64,000 bases of DNA from Ascochyta rabiei (taxonomy: Eukaryota; Ascomycota; Dothideomycetes; Pleosporales; Didymellaceae). The stretch covers positions 1,116,001 to 1,180,000 of the forward strand of contig NC_082405.1 in assembly GCF_004011695.2 (NCBI RefSeq), read 5' to 3'. The translations under genes were made by a program, and so were the position numbers. Numbering within the stretch: position 1 is the first letter of the stretch; every line of letters starts with the position of its first letter. This document shows, piece after piece, positions 25,501 to 37,253 of the stretch. The notes under the pieces are model-generated. The model had not been told where the DNA came from and did not search any database. It saw nothing but the letters and a program-made list of their open reading frames with translations.

Positions 25501-26411
25501 GTGCTGCTAACCGTCATGGCGCTTGCCACCGAAGGCCTTCGATCGTCTCTCGGAAATCCCATGGCATCTTCCCTAGCGTTGCCACCGGACGGAGCGAAGC
25601 CGGGGGAGAGCTGAGCGACGTCGTCGTTGTCGGAATCGTTGAAGAAGCTGCTCCAGACATTGTTCGCCATGTTGGTACCACCATTGGGAGCTGAGGATGC
25701 CCAGGGTGGATTGGAGTTTGCGCTCGAAGCAGTCGGCGGGTTGCGCGATATAGACGGCACCCTTCCGCCCGAGGTCTGCAGCACGGCCAGGTCCTTTCGG
25801 TAGTCGCGGAAATCGTGGGAGATGGGGCCCTCCCAGACAGGAGGCTTGCGAGGCTGATGCTGCGGGTCTTTTGGGGGAGGCGCTGGAGGGATTGTGGTGG
25901 GCGATATGTCGGGCTCCTTTTCGACGCTGCCTCACAGTGTCAGCAGAGGTTCGTGGGGGAGTCGATGCATGTCTGGCTCTGCGACTACGGGGAGAGAGGC
26001 CGAGACACGAGTTGCGCATGATGGGCCGTCTCGGGAATGAAGGCCGGTCTCGGTGGCGGTTGCTTGTTGGGCAAGCGCAAGAAACACGGCCAACCGGTGC
26101 TCGCAGGGGCGGAACGCGCGAGGCGGAGAGGGAGGGGTGGGTCGCGCAGATGGCGCAGGTCGCGCAGCTGTCCGCGCAGCTGTCCGCGCACAGACCTGGC
26201 GCTCACAGCCCGTGGCAAGAAAAGCAATGCGCGTGGAGCTGCAGCAAGAGTATACGTACGGTGCGTTGGGGTCCTTTGTCGTCTTCACTGTGACGGGCGT
26301 GCCGCGCAGAGAGCCCTGGCGCCCGTAAGGCCGTACCGTGTCGCCGGAGCGCGAGCTCCACGAGCTCTCGATGCTGCCATGCCGGTTGAGGGAGGTGTCG
26401 GGCCTCGTCAT
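19552..26411 (-). CDS. adenylate cyclase (fungal LRR/PP2C/cyclase type)
   Basis: Makes cAMP from ATP for the PKA pathway. Four exons: 26411-26260, 25926-25212, 25099-19772 and 19719-19552; about 2120 residues, normal for fungal cyclases. Visible domains: Ser/Pro-rich N terminus with conserved TPVTVKTTKDPNAP (40s) and WEGPISHDFRDYRKDL; Ras-association domain (about 610-710, YCLRIFRADSTF); leucine-rich repeats (about 730-1335); PP2C-like phosphatase domain (about 1355-1680, DDLTSGCVATVMYL, GDTDEMILVASRELWEYL); class III cyclase domain (about 1735-1885, VSLVFTDIKSSTLLWE, GGYEVKTEGDAFMVAF, RMGIHWGRPV). The spliced last exon restores the conserved end CHMGDIFSELEAKLKRLEQF. The ATG at 26411 is the first good start, but the 333-bp first intron lies in GC-rich repeat-like DNA, so the 5' end is the least sure part. 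Confidence 0.93.
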
Positions 26412-26689
26412 CCTCGCGGCGGGGTCGGCGGCGCTGCCAGACGCGACGCGCCTGTGGGAGGTGGGCGGTGGGGGCGGGGGCGAGGGCGAGGGCGAGTGCG
26501 AGGGCGATGGCGAGGGCGGTTGCTGGGGCCGTGGTCGAGGGCTGCTTGCGCAGGTGGGCCTAGGACGGCTGCTTCATCGAGGCGCGGCGCCGCGACGATG
26601 TGCACATGGGGCGGAGCGGGACAAGGCCAAGACCAGGCGGGCGGGCGGGCGGGCGGGGGCAGCGGCGCAGAGGAGGCGCCTGGCAGTGC

Positions 26690-26765
26690 TGGCGGTGCAG
26701 GCGGTGCTGGCGGTGCAGGCGGTGCTGGCGGTGCTGGCGGTGCTGGCAGTGCTGGCGGTGCGTGG
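26690..26765. repeat. GGCGGTGCTGGCGGTGCA short tandem array
   Basis: Repeats of GGCGGTGCT/GGCGGTGCA in 9-bp steps. All frames are open through it, which inflates overlapping open frames on both strands. Confidence 0.85.
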
Positions 26766-27522
26766 CGGCAGCGGTCACAAACAGCGGCAGGGTCGTGTCG
26801 AAGAGGGAGGGCTGCACATTCGGCGAGCAGCTCCACTGCAGCCGGGCTGCGGATGCCCACCCACCTGCCTGTCTCGAGCCCGAATGCGCCCCTGGCACCC
26901 GGGGATCTATCCTCCACCCACCGGCATCCTCGCTCGTCTCCCGCCTGCAACACCGCCCGAAAGTGCGCCTCCACGGTGTCTGGTGCGCCGTCGTGGCCAC
27001 ACACACGCGCGCGTCACGTCGCCGGCTCAGACTCGCCGGAAGCAGCTGAGCAGCAGCTGTCGGCCGTCTGACGCTCTGCTTCCCACATCCGCCCACACAG
27101 CGCATCGTTGGTTTGGAGCTGCGACAGGCACCCCCGCTCTCCGCGCACAGCCATTGTGGCGCCCCTCCCCCCCCCCGCTACGGCCGCCTGTGCGTCTGCG
27201 AGATGACGCCAACAACGCATCCTTTCCGTGTCTTGCAACATCGAGCGGGCAAAGAGAGACACGCAGTGAAACAAAGCCTTGATGTGCACTCGTGGGTTTC
27301 CTGTTGCACCCATCCGAAAGCAAAGCTGTCTCGTCGTCATCCCCTCTGGTGACCAAGTCCACACGGAGAGCATGCACCCATGCACGCACGCACGCAGACA
27401 TGCACGGAATCGCACGCGGCAACCAGCGGCTTACGTCTCACGAATCCTTCGCCAACATGATAAACAAGGCGCTCCCTCCCAGCGCTTGCATGTTGGCTTC
27501 GGCTTTCCGCATTAGCTCCCAC

Positions 27523-27696
27523 CATCTCACTCTCCATGGCACAGTGTAGACCATCTCACTCTCCATGGCACAGTGTAGACCATCTCACTCTCCATGGCAC
27601 AGTGTAGACCATCTTACTCTCCATGGCACAGTGTAGACCATCTTACTCTCCATGGCACAGTGTAGACCATCTCACTCTCCATGGCACAGTGTAGAC
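27523..27696. repeat. 29-bp tandem repeat, 6 copies
   Basis: Six head-to-tail copies of a 29-bp unit (CATCTCACTCTCCATGGCAC plus AGTGTAGAC) start at 27523, 27552, 27581, 27610, 27639 and 27668. Copies 4 and 5 share a C-to-T change (CATCTTACTC), suggesting they were duplicated as a pair. It lies downstream of the NAF1 stop. Confidence 0.95.
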
Positions 27697-27860
27697 TGGG
27701 ACACGGGCGTTCTACACACATCGTGCCATCGAGGAATCTCATGTCTAATCTACGCATGTCTTCAAACGTGACCGCATCTTAAACACCTATCCAGCATAAT
27801 CGTACATACACATCTTTCCAACAATCGAATGTAATCCTACCATCATCGCAAACCAGCCCG

Positions 27861-27876
27861 CTACCTCTGTCCGCCA

Positions 27877-27907
<31 letters not shown>

Positions 27908-30554
27908 CACCTCCGAGCGCGCGAAGAATGTCTTGCAAAGACTGAGCTCCAGCTTGAGCGTTCGCCTGTTGGCTGTTGGTGTTCGCCGCTGGTGCAGCGT
28001 TCTGCGGATACTGCCATGCTTGTGGGTAGCCGTACTGAGCCTGAGGCTGCGGTGGTGGCGGTGGTAGGGGTGCAGGCGTCGGTGCCTGCGGGTGCGCATA
28101 CGGCTGCGCCTGGGCCGGTGCTGCAGGCTGCTGTGCCTGCCCTCCTTGCTGGCTCATAGCCCCAACCACCTGAAACCACTGCGCCCATGCAGCCCAATTC
28201 GCCTGCTGGCTGGGCTGAGCCTGCGCCGCAGCTTGCTGAGCATACGGTGCCGGATTCGCATACGAGGCTGCAGTGGCTGGTGGTGGAGCTGGAGAGTACG
28301 AAGCCGCTGGCACCGCTGGCTGTGGGTACTGTGTCGGCCAGCCGGTGCTGCTGTTATTTGCGTAAGAACTAGCGTGGGAAGCTCCAGAGGGTACGGGCGA
28401 AGCATGCTGCTGCCGTGGTTTCTGTGCCTGCTGCTGTGGCTTCTGCTGCTGATTGTGTTGCTGCTGGTTGTGTTGTTGCTGGTTGTGTTGATACTGATTG
28501 GTCTGATGCTGATTGTGTTGATGCTGATTCTGTTGCTGCTGATTCTGTTGCTGCTGATTCTGTTGCTGCTGATTCTGTTGCTGCTGGTGTTGTTGTTTCT
28601 CCTGTGCCTCGCGTTCGCGCTTCTCCCGCTGTCGCTGCTTTCGGTTCTTGTTCTTGCTCTTCGCAGGTGGAGAGTGCTGAGGCTGAGAAGACTGCTGATG
28701 CTCTTGCTGACGAGCAGGTGAAGCCGACGTGGCGGATCCGTTATCAGGTCGGGGCACGCTCATCTGACGGTTGTCTTGATGTTGGTTTTGAGGTCGGCCT
28801 CTGTCAGCTTGTTTGTTGCCACGTCCTCCGCGATCGCCGCCTCCTCGGTCACCTCGCCCACCTCTAGCATCTCCTCTCCCGCCTCGACCACCACCAAAGT
28901 CACCACGTCCGCCAGCGAAGTCGCCGCGGCCGCCGAAATTACCTCGTCCACGGAAGCCCCGGCCGCGGTCGCCCCATCCGCCTCGGCCTCGCATCATGCC
29001 CCTGCGGACGTGGCTGCGATCTTCGAGTGGAGCACCCTGTCCGACGATTTCCTCAAAGTGACTTGGTCTTGCCAACGGCTTGTACATACCCAGGTCTTCG
29101 TCCTCATCGTCGCTGTACTTGAGCCCACCACCCTGATACTCGTTGGCTGCCGGGAAGTAGGACACAGGCTTGTCGACGTGTCCCCTTGGACCGGTGGGTA
29201 TTGGCTTCTGCTCCGGCTCTGGCTCGTTCTTCGCTTCTTGCCTGGCCTTTTTCGCCTGCTTTTGCTGTCGCTTGAACTCTGCCTCTGCCTCGTCGTCTGA
29301 AAACTCTACTTCGTTCGTTTCTTCATCGTGAAGGTTCGATGCGTCGGTGTGCTTCTGCTTGCGCAAAGGTTCGGTGAAGACAAAAGTCGAGTGTGCGTCG
29401 ACGTAGTAGATGGGCGTGTCTTTGGCAATACCTAGGGCTGTGATTTCAGCAGGGTCGTTGAAGCCAATCGAGTACCTCGGCTCCTCAACACGACCGATTT
29501 GCTCGGAGATCTTCCCAATGATGGTAAAGTTCTGGAGACACAGCGCCGATCCCGACTCGAGCACCTGGTAATCGCCAGAGATTTTGGCTCGCACCAGGAC
29601 GAGGTTATCGACAACAGCCTCGACCTTGCCTAGCTCTGTGATCTGTGTTTCGTTGGTGACCGTGATGTCTGGTTTCTCGTATTGTTCGTCAAGCTCGTTC
29701 AAAGTCTTCACTTTGGCTTTGCCGGTAGCGCCGGCATCGTCAGCGGACTCTGCCATCAACAGGCGGACCATTTCCTCTGGGTCCATGAGCTCTCCATCGT
29801 CTGCATCGTTGTCTGAGCTGTCATCTGAGCTCGACGAGTCCGAAGATGAATCTGAAGCATCCGAGTCGAGCTGCCACTCAGCCTCTTTGTTGTCCTTGTT
29901 CTGTTCACCAATGCGAAGAAACTCGGCTTTGCTCTCGTCTGCTGTGGGCTCTGAAGCTTCTGTGGCAGGTGCAGCGACAACACTGGGCTCCTGCTCGACT
30001 GGGGCGTTGACGGCCGGTGCCGACTCCTTCGGTATCTTTCCGTCGTCGAGGACAGGTGCTGTAGTAGAAGTGGTTTCAGCGGCATCTTGCGCAGGTGTCA
30101 GGGACGCAGCATGCAGCTCAGGACGCAACGGCTTACCGTGCTGTGGAGCCTCGTCGAGAGCCTGCAGCTGATTGGCCACAGGCGGCTCGACTGCGCTCGC
30201 ATCATGATAGAAGGCCTCCTCAGCTTTGAGCTCGCCTTCGTCATGCGCTGCAGTGCCCATGACCACGTCTGCGTCGATCTCAGCAGCAGGCTGTGTGACG
30301 GCGGTGTCGCCCAGAGAGCCGAGTCCTGGCAACGAGAAGCTCGATGGAGCAGGTGCAGTCGCGGTGAGCGATGCCGAAGGTCCATCATGTGGTGCAGAAG
30401 AGAGAGCCGCAGGCTTGACAGGCGTAGTGTCGTAGAAGTCGTCGTCCAAGTCATCGACTGGCGAGCCTGGCGCGTCGAGCGAGGATACTCCAGTAAAAGG
30501 AGCGTCCGCCTCCAGCCGCGCCCTCTTAGCTGGCGGTTCCTGAGAATCAGACAT
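27861..30554 (-). CDS. NAF1: H/ACA snoRNP assembly factor Naf1
   Basis: Intronless gene of 897 residues starting at ATG 30554 (MSDSQEPPAKRARLE). Naf1 binds the pseudouridine synthase Cbf5 during nuclear assembly of H/ACA particles, where Gar1 later replaces it. The Gar1/Naf1 core lies at about residues 305-425: ITELGKVEAVVDNLVLVRA, LQNFTIIGKISEQIGRVEEP, then GIAKDTPIYYVDAHSTFVF. An acidic Ser/Asp stretch precedes it. A basic region, an RGG/GRGG box (about 520-590), a long Gln/Asn-rich tract (about 655-715) and a Pro/Ala/Gln tail ending in a Gly run follow it. The C-terminal low-complexity part is much longer than in yeast (492 residues from memory). The frame stays open upstream to 30815, but those codons lie in the shared promoter and look non-coding. 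Confidence 0.92.
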
Positions 30555-30990
30555 GGCTGGATTCTCTACAGTCTTTTGAAAGCACGCGTTGTTTGCTGCT
30601 GTGGCAGTAACTGCGGTTTGCACCCGTCTGCTTAATGCGTGCGGTGATATGTTCTGGTGAGCGTAGAAACGTTGCCATTTTTGAACTGATGCGGATCCAC
30701 CGAGTAGCGTCGCTTGGCAAGAGCCACCCCTTGCTCGCGCCGCAGCCCTACGGAATTTGGGAGATCGCGCCGGTGACGGCATCTGCGGCCAGCTAGTCAA
30801 GGGTAGCTCCTTCACGGTTCAGCAACGTTCTTGTAGAGCCATTGACCTCCACCGTGCGCGTTGTGAGTCTTGCTGGCCATACAGAGTATCTGCTCTCTCA
30901 TCATACGCGTCAGACGACAGCATTGAGACAGTCGATTTCTGTCTTGCAAGAGCATTCAGACTGACCATTTGTCCTCAGACAAACGATACG
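30555..30990. promoter_or_regulatory. divergent promoter NAF1 / ALG9
   Basis: 436 bp between two divergent start codons. It probably holds both promoters and 5' UTRs. A possible 5'-UTR intron of ALG9 ends at CCTCAG about 14 bp before its ATG (near 30978), after a pyrimidine-rich stretch. No canonical TATA box is evident. Confidence 0.6.
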
Positions 30991-32907
30991 ATGCCTCCTC
31001 CTCCACCTCCACCTCCACCAAGGCAGGGGGTTCCCATCGCCCCCAGACCACCTGTGCAGGCTCAGAAGCCTCCCCACGAACTTGAGCCCATCATCGCCTT
31101 CTACATATTCGCTGCCGCCAATGTTGTAGCTGCCTTCTTCGCACCGATTCAGGACTGCGACGAAGTCTTCAACTACTGGGAGCCCACACACTACCTGAAC
31201 CACGGCTATGGCCTGCAGACATGGGAGTACTCCCCTGAGTATGCCATCCGCAGCTGGACATACACTGGCATACACTCGCTTGTCATCAAGCTGGGAATGA
31301 TGCCACTTCGGTTCCTGGGTTTTGCTAGGTCAAAGACTGCCGAGTTCTACTTTCTGCGTACCTTCCTGGCCGTTGTCTGCGCTCTGTGCCAAACCCGTCT
31401 CTACTCGGTGGTTGCAAAAACGTTCAATCCTCGCGTAGCCCTCTTCTTCATCTTTGTCATGGTATTCAGCCCGGGCATGTACCATGCTGCACCGGCCTAC
31501 CTACCGTCCAGCTTTGCCATGTACATGACGATGCTGGGATTCTCTGCCTTCATGGACTGGACTGGTGGCATCAGGACCGCTCAGGGCATAATGTGGTTTG
31601 GTATCGGAGCGATACTGGGATGGCCTTTCGCAGGTGCTCTTGTGCTCCCCTTTGTGGCTGAAGAAGTATTTCTGGTGTCCCTTACTGGTGAAGTTGTTGA
31701 ATGCATCACACGGCTTGCCGACGGCTTTGTTCGGTCACTCCTTGTTTTGGTAGGGTTAGGCCAAATTCTATCAGGAAAATGCTCACACTTTACAGGCTTT
31801 GCAAATGGCCTTGGAGACGTTTTTCTACAAGGCCATTACATGCGTGCCATGGAACATTGTCATGTACAATGTTTTCAGTAGTGGGAGCAGAGGACCTGAT
31901 ATCTACGGTGTTGAGCCGTGGCATTTCTACATCCGCAACCTTGCCTTGAATTTCAACATCTGGTTCTTCTTGGCACTAGGAGCTCTGCCACTGGTTCTCA
32001 TCCAGCACCTGCTTCTGCAAAACTCTGTCTCTAAGCAGACTCTGCTGCGAAGCATTGTTTTCGTGAGCCCCTTTTATCTATGGCTCAGCATCTTCACGTT
32101 TCAGCCTCATAAAGAAGAAAGGTTCATGTATCCAGCTTACCCAGCATTGGCATTGAATGCAGCCATTGCGCTGCACATACTACTTGCGAATCTGGGATCG
32201 ACAGACCCAAGCCGTTGGGTCAGTAAAGTTCCCCCGCAGGTGAAGCTTGCCATCGTCAGCATACCGTTGTTGTTGGCCTTCGACGTGGGCGTGCTTCGAA
32301 CTATCGGTACCCTTACGGCTTACCCAGCACCTTTGAAGGTGTACAAGCCATTACATCAGGCAGGAGTGAGCAAGCCTGGCGACAACGTGTGTCTGGGCAA
32401 AGAGTGGTATCGTTTCCCCTCGTCGTATCTCCTACCGGACCGTGTTCGACCCAAATTCATCAAGAGCGAATTCTCAGGATTGCTACCTGGCGAGTTTAGC
32501 GAAGCCAATGCAGGTGGCTTTGGCTTGTTTCCTGGTACATGGCTTATTCCCTCTGGCATGAACGATGAAAACCTCGAGGACCCTGGCAAATATGTAGGCT
32601 TACGACAACGTCTTGCAACCCTTTCGCTGACAGTACGCAGACTAGTATCGAGCATTGCGAATTCCTCGTTGATTCCAGTCTCCCGGGGGTGGCATCGACG
32701 GCTCTTGAGCCAGATTACATTGCAGATACAGAACGCTGGGAGAAGCTCAAGTGTGAACCGTTCCTTGATGTCACACAAACACACTTCTTAGGCCGTCTGC
32801 TGTGGATACCCGACTTGCCCTTCGTTCCGCAACAACTCCGCAGAAAGTGGGGACAGTACTGTTTGCTGCAACGAAAGAGCCCGGGTGAGAAAGCTCAGGA
32901 TGCATAG
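30991..32907 (+). CDS. ALG9: dolichyl-P-mannose alpha-1,2-mannosyltransferase Alg9
   Basis: Three exons (30991-31749, 31796-32593, 32641-32907), introns of 46 and 47 bp, 607 residues. Alg9 adds alpha-1,2-mannose to the dolichol-linked oligosaccharide on the ER luminal side for N-glycosylation. GT22 signatures: acidic loop QDCDEVFNYWEPTHYL near residue 55, and HKEERFMYPAYPALALNAA near residue 357, between multiple hydrophobic membrane helices. Splicing restores SLLVL-ALQMALETFFYKA and GKY-TSIEHCEFLVDSSLP. The N terminus starts with a nine-proline run after MP, a cytosolic extension that is probably disordered. PIG-B or Smp3-type GT22 enzymes are less likely given length and the C-terminal region. 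Confidence 0.92.
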
Positions 32908-33407
32908 ATTGGCATCTCAGTAAAGGTACACATTCGATACTGATTCTTTATTGGAAGAATTGAGGGCAAGGGTGGCGCTGTGATGGTTGCAGCTAGGGTT
33001 CAACGGTGCGAGCCCGTGATCACCTTGGGCTTCAGAATAGGAAGGATGGCTGCAACACTTGCATGTCCAGGTGCTTAAGCCTATCATGGCGATAGAAACA
33101 TGTCGATAGGGACCCATAGTACAAACTACGCTAACTAGGTGGGGGTAGTACGGACCAGATAAAGAGGCACTGACGACACTGGGGTGAACCCCACAATTCC
33201 TGTGATCGATCAGGAGCGTTATCGCAACGTTCATGCATACGAAACTACGCAAGATAATAGGAAAATGTCTATCTTGCTCCCATATAAAATAGGCTGATTC
33301 CTCATCTTCGTTGTATACACTCCAGGTTTCCGATGAACACTTCGTGAAGCGCTCACAGAGTTCGAACATTTTTTACAGAGGCTTTCTGAGTTCTGGGTGT
33401 TAGAAGG
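32908..33407. other. intergenic, no feature seen
   Basis: 500 bp between ALG9 and the next co-oriented gene. It should hold the ALG9 terminator and the downstream promoter. No repeat or RNA gene is apparent. Confidence 0.5.
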
Positions 33408-34840
33408 ATGTCTATCTCATCCGTACAAAGGCGAAGGCACATTGACGAGCTTGTCGATGAGGTTAAGCGCATAGGACAAGCAACCCTCGATGCAGCATGG
33501 CGAGACTTCAAAATCAGGCCGAAACTCATACTATACGTCGGTATTGCTACTATGATAGTGCTATGGTTGGCCGCCACATCCCTCAATCGACTCCGTTTCC
33601 GGAAACGCCTTTCCACCACAACTCCAAGCACACCACGTCTCGAGAAACGCTTGCCGCTTAGAGCCGTAGATCGAGCCCCTGGAGGTATTTAGAATCACGT
33701 TCTCTCATGAAGTGCTACACATACTAATATCTCCAGTATGGACACCCTCCCTCTTCCGCCGCCCAACCGCCAAGCCTTATCCATCCTGGTCTGTCCACAC
33801 CACAAAACCACTCCCTTATCGCCCTTTCCGCTATGGGCCTAGGTATAATATTACCATGGGTTTGCGCACCATGGAATGGGACGAATGGATCGAGCTTGAT
33901 AACGGGTATCTGAAGTACCACTCTACGAAAGCCTCTCGCATTGCTGCGCGCGGGGAGAAGTGCTGCAAGACGGCGCCTGAAGCATGGGACGCGGCGGTTG
34001 AGCTGCTCGAGGAACTATGCGGGTACCTACCAGAGCGATATCCGACACTATTCGAGCCATTACAAGGAGGCGGGAAGGGCGTGAAGAATGCCGAGACCGG
34101 GGAGGTGTTCGATATCGCCTCCTGCCTCGCAGACGAAGATCCCATGCAAACCTGCGCACGCTTAGTTCAGGATGACTTGGCCATCATGATCGAACGGCCA
34201 GACGGACAGTACTACCTCCTCGCGGGCGCCATTCTGCTCGCTGGTTTCTGGCGTCTGCAAGACAAGTTCGGTATGCCCTTGTCTGAAATTCACACCAGTG
34301 GCGACGTGCCGCAGTATAAGGAGAAATTGGAAAAGGGCATGCTGAACATGTTTAAACGACTTCAACCCGAGAAGCCTGTGCTGAGGAACAACTACTTCAT
34401 TCAGGTCGATGATAATTTGGCGTGGAGCGAGAGTCTGGGTTCAGAGGACGAAGAGGGTATCAATTGGGCGAGTGCAGATACCACCGAGGGGGTTGGCAAT
34501 ATTTATTTCAGGAGTGAAAGACAGAGTCTGAGAAGGTACGTTGAGTGCATTTCATCCAATTTGCACATTTGCTGACGGCAGCAGACTCCCAAAATCGGGA
34601 GGCATTGTTTTCACGATTCGGACCTACTTCCATCCAGTCACTGAGATCTGCAAGGAGCCGTATGTTCCAGGGAGACTTGCGAGCGCGATACGAAGTTGGG
34701 GTGATGATGTGAGTAAGTACAAAGGAAAGGCGCAATATGCGGATGTTCTACTCAATTATCTGGACGCGATGCATGAGAAACAAGTGGAAGAAGGATTGGA
34801 TTTGGGGAGGGAAGACGAGGTGAGGGCTTATCCCTACTGA
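33408..34840 (+). CDS. membrane-anchored HODM/DUF3445 family protein (heme-dependent oxidative N-demethylase-like)
   Basis: Three exons (33408-33684, 33737-34535, 34585-34840), introns of 52 and 49 bp, 443 residues. A single hydrophobic segment (about residues 43-58, LYVGIATMIVLWLAATSL) flanked by basic residues suggests an N-terminal membrane anchor. The rest matches the DUF3445 (HODM alpha-like) family: MGLRTMEWDEWIELD, DDLAIMIERPDGQYYL, LAGAILLAGFWRLQDKFG, RNNYFIQVDDNLAWSE, FTIRTYFHPVTEICKEP. Characterised bacterial members are heme-dependent amine N-demethylases; the fungal substrate is unknown and no partner subunit is seen here. The second intron ends in a tandem acceptor (GGCAGCAG), so isoforms differing by one serine are possible. 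Its stop lies 34 bp from that of the convergent neighbour. Confidence 0.85.
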
Positions 34841-34874
34841 GATTCCACATGCAGATTCCCTCTACACAACGCCT

Positions 34875-37253
34875 CTAGCGGTATATATGCCCTTCAATGG
34901 GTCGCTCTGCGGATAGAGATGTGAAAGCGCAATGTCGTATATCTTGGCCACCCTCCATCTCGCCAATGCCGCCACTTACGTCTCCCCATTGGACCGCCTG
35001 TAGCCACGGCTCATACTCTGGTCGCTTGATATGACAGGCTGCGCTGATGACGACACTCATTGACATCTCCCCTAGCCCTGTACTAAGCCGCCGGAAGCCA
35101 GCTACGCAGATTGTAACCACCATCATAGCGAAGTTGACTGAGATCAGCGCAATCATTCCAGTAGCACTGTATCCCAGCCTGACCATCTGATCTTGAGGAT
35201 CAATATTGCCGTCTCTCATTCCATCGAAACGGGCCATGAAGAGGCTCTGCGAACACAAATAATGCAGCGCCGCACTGACCGCCATGAGCGGGAGAGCATA
35301 TCTTGTAGGCAGCGTGAAGAAGTGACTGGCGCGTTGTTGACCTTTAGAACGCTCACTAACCCTCAGACCCTTCTGAACTCTGGTGAGTCGGTCGAACTCG
35401 TACGCAATCAACAGCTTGCTCCAGATGTTTGTGTAGAATACATAGAGCAGCGAGAAGCCGACCTGTGGAATGTTGGCAGTAAGGATGGTCGGTACAATTG
35501 TGGACGATTTTGTGTTGTCGGGCCTCAGATTGGCGAGTGACTGTATGTTCGGTCGTCCAAGGCCGCTGTCAAAAGCCGTACCATCCGTTTCAGAGATGGC
35601 CCAATACAGTGTGCTGCTAAGGATGACCACATAGCCTGCGGAGATGCCAATCGTAGAGAAAAATTCTGTTGTGTTGGCTCCAGTCCACCATCGAGGCCGA
35701 GCGTTGGTAAAAGTTTGTGGAGAGTAAGGCGATTGGAAACCCTGTTTTCGAATTTGAGCTGAAGAAACGAGACACATGTCCTTGGTAGTTTCGTCCTGCT
35801 TCTTCAAAAATGATGTGATCGCGTCGCCCATGGTGCGCAAAAAGTCTCCCTTTGGATGGGTAACGACGAGGAAAGCGATTGCCAATACTTTGATGACACT
35901 GAAGACGACAACGGCAAGCATAATATAAGCATTATACTGCAAATGGCAAAGTTCTGGCTCGACACGGGCGAAGCAGTAATCCACAGGGTGGCCGTAAACT
36001 GTCCACTGCTCAGGCTTGATATGCTTCTTGGCAAATCCTCTGCTACAACGATCGGGTCCTTCGACAGAGTTCTTGAGCATATCGTGGCACACCCAATGGA
36101 ATGGATCCTGGTTTGTATCTTTCTTGTCCTTGCTCAAATTTCTCTGAGAGTAGCGCGTCCACAAGACTGGAGTGTCTACCTGTGTGATGTTTGAAACTAC
36201 GACCACGTCGCTGTACTTTTGCATGAATCCTTCTGTGTAGCTCTCAATGCACTCTGGACGTTCCAGTCGCTTGTAGGCTTGGGCGCGGCTCGAGTCTCTC
36301 ACATCGTCAAGGAGCTGACGGACTAAACCATCGTTGTTGATATCCCAGGAACAATCATTGCCGTCACAGTTTCCGTTCCACACAAAGCGTTCGAATTGAG
36401 GAAGCGTGGGTGAGGAGTTTTCGGACGTGGCCTGGAATTCCGCGTTCTGTAGGAAACCTTGGTCTACCACGGCTACTGCGTATTGATAGGTCTCTGTGGT
36501 AGTGAAGAAGACGGCATTGAACCTCGGCTTCAGTCAGCATGTGTTCGGAGTCTGTGATGTAAGTACCTACACAAGATGAAGTGGTAGACTGGTAATGGCC
36601 AAAATACTCCAGATGGATGCGTGCCTTTTGCTCACATATATCAGGTTCCGCCAACTTTGCGTTCCTATCTCAAGCCATTTGCCTTTCGAGTGAGCGCTGT
36701 CCACTTCTTCTCTTGTGGGTGCTGTTGTACCCTGCATCGCATAGGTCGAAGCGCCCAAGATCAACGTGGAGACGACGTTTAACCCTACTTTTATTCCTGT
36801 CTCCAAGTTCCCAACCTCATCACAGTTCGATGTGTTTATCGTACCATTACCTCTCACGGGACCGTACTCGAGAAACAACCAGAGGAATATGGAAATGTTG
36901 AGGGCGAGAGCTGCCAGACTGAACAGGAAGGCACGGAGTAATCCAGCCCGCCATCCAGCTACGAAGTTGTTGTAGAGAAAGGATAGTATTCCTGTCCCAA
37001 AACGCCGATGCTCGTATTCTTCCAGATGTTCGACCCAGGTCTTGTGGTGGGTGATAGGGAGCCCAACGGTAGTGTATGCCCCCGCTGTGTACTCCGTATC
37101 TGTACGCATGGGTTCCCAGCTGCTACTGTGGTAGGTCTCTACATTATTGTTAACGTCCATCTTGGTCTGCGATGGATATGCCGGTAATATGATGTCTTGT
37201 TCTTCTCCTGGCTCTTGATTAGGTACTCGCTTAAAGCGTTGCGGTAGCCGCAT
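34875..37253 (-). CDS. DUF6536-family fungal multispan membrane protein
   Basis: Two exons (37253-36571 and 36522-34875) around a 48-bp intron (donor GTAGGT, acceptor CCGAG); 776 residues. Splicing joins ITSLPLHLV to FNAVFFTTTETYQYAV, a junction typical of this family. Features in order: a cytosolic N terminus of about 90 residues; a helix around FLFSLAALALNISIFLWLFL; a second around VGLNVVSTLILGASTYAMQG, continuing into the WLEIGTQSWRNL region; a large presumably external loop with conserved Cys; and four or more further helices (YIMLAVVVFSVIKVLAIAFL, IGISAGYVVILSSTLYWAIS, FSLLYVFYTNIWSKLL, MIALISVNFAMMVVTICVAG). The family (name from memory) is common in filamentous ascomycetes and has no established function. 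It may be a transporter- or sensor-like plasma-membrane protein. Confidence 0.85.

Larger units (their letters stand above)
26412..27860. other. intergenic with GC-rich low-complexity tract
   Basis: 1.4 kb between the cyclase start and the NAF1 stop, including the probable cyclase promoter. A GCGGTGCTGGCGGTGCAG-type array lies at 26690-26765 and a 29-bp tandem repeat at 27523-27696. Long frames on both strands here (up to 344 codons) are Arg/Pro/Ala-rich products of GC-rich DNA, not genes. Confidence 0.6.

Noticed and set aside
26408..27105. Minus-strand frames with long Pro-Ala repeats upstream of the cyclase
   Set aside because: The repeat is a direct product of the 9-bp DNA array, open in all frames; not accepted as a cyclase exon.
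26037..27282. Plus-strand frames of 344 and 314 codons
   Set aside because: Arg/Gly/Pro/Ala low-complexity products of GC-rich DNA overlapping the cyclase 5' exons; no domain and poor starts.
27523..27696. 29-bp direct repeats of CRISPR-like length
   Set aside because: Copies are head-to-tail with no spacers, and the genome is eukaryotic. It is a minisatellite.
30555..30815. Upstream extension of the NAF1 frame by 87 codons
   Set aside because: First codons are non-conserved and lie in the shared promoter; ATG 30554 begins the typical acidic/basic Naf1 N terminus.
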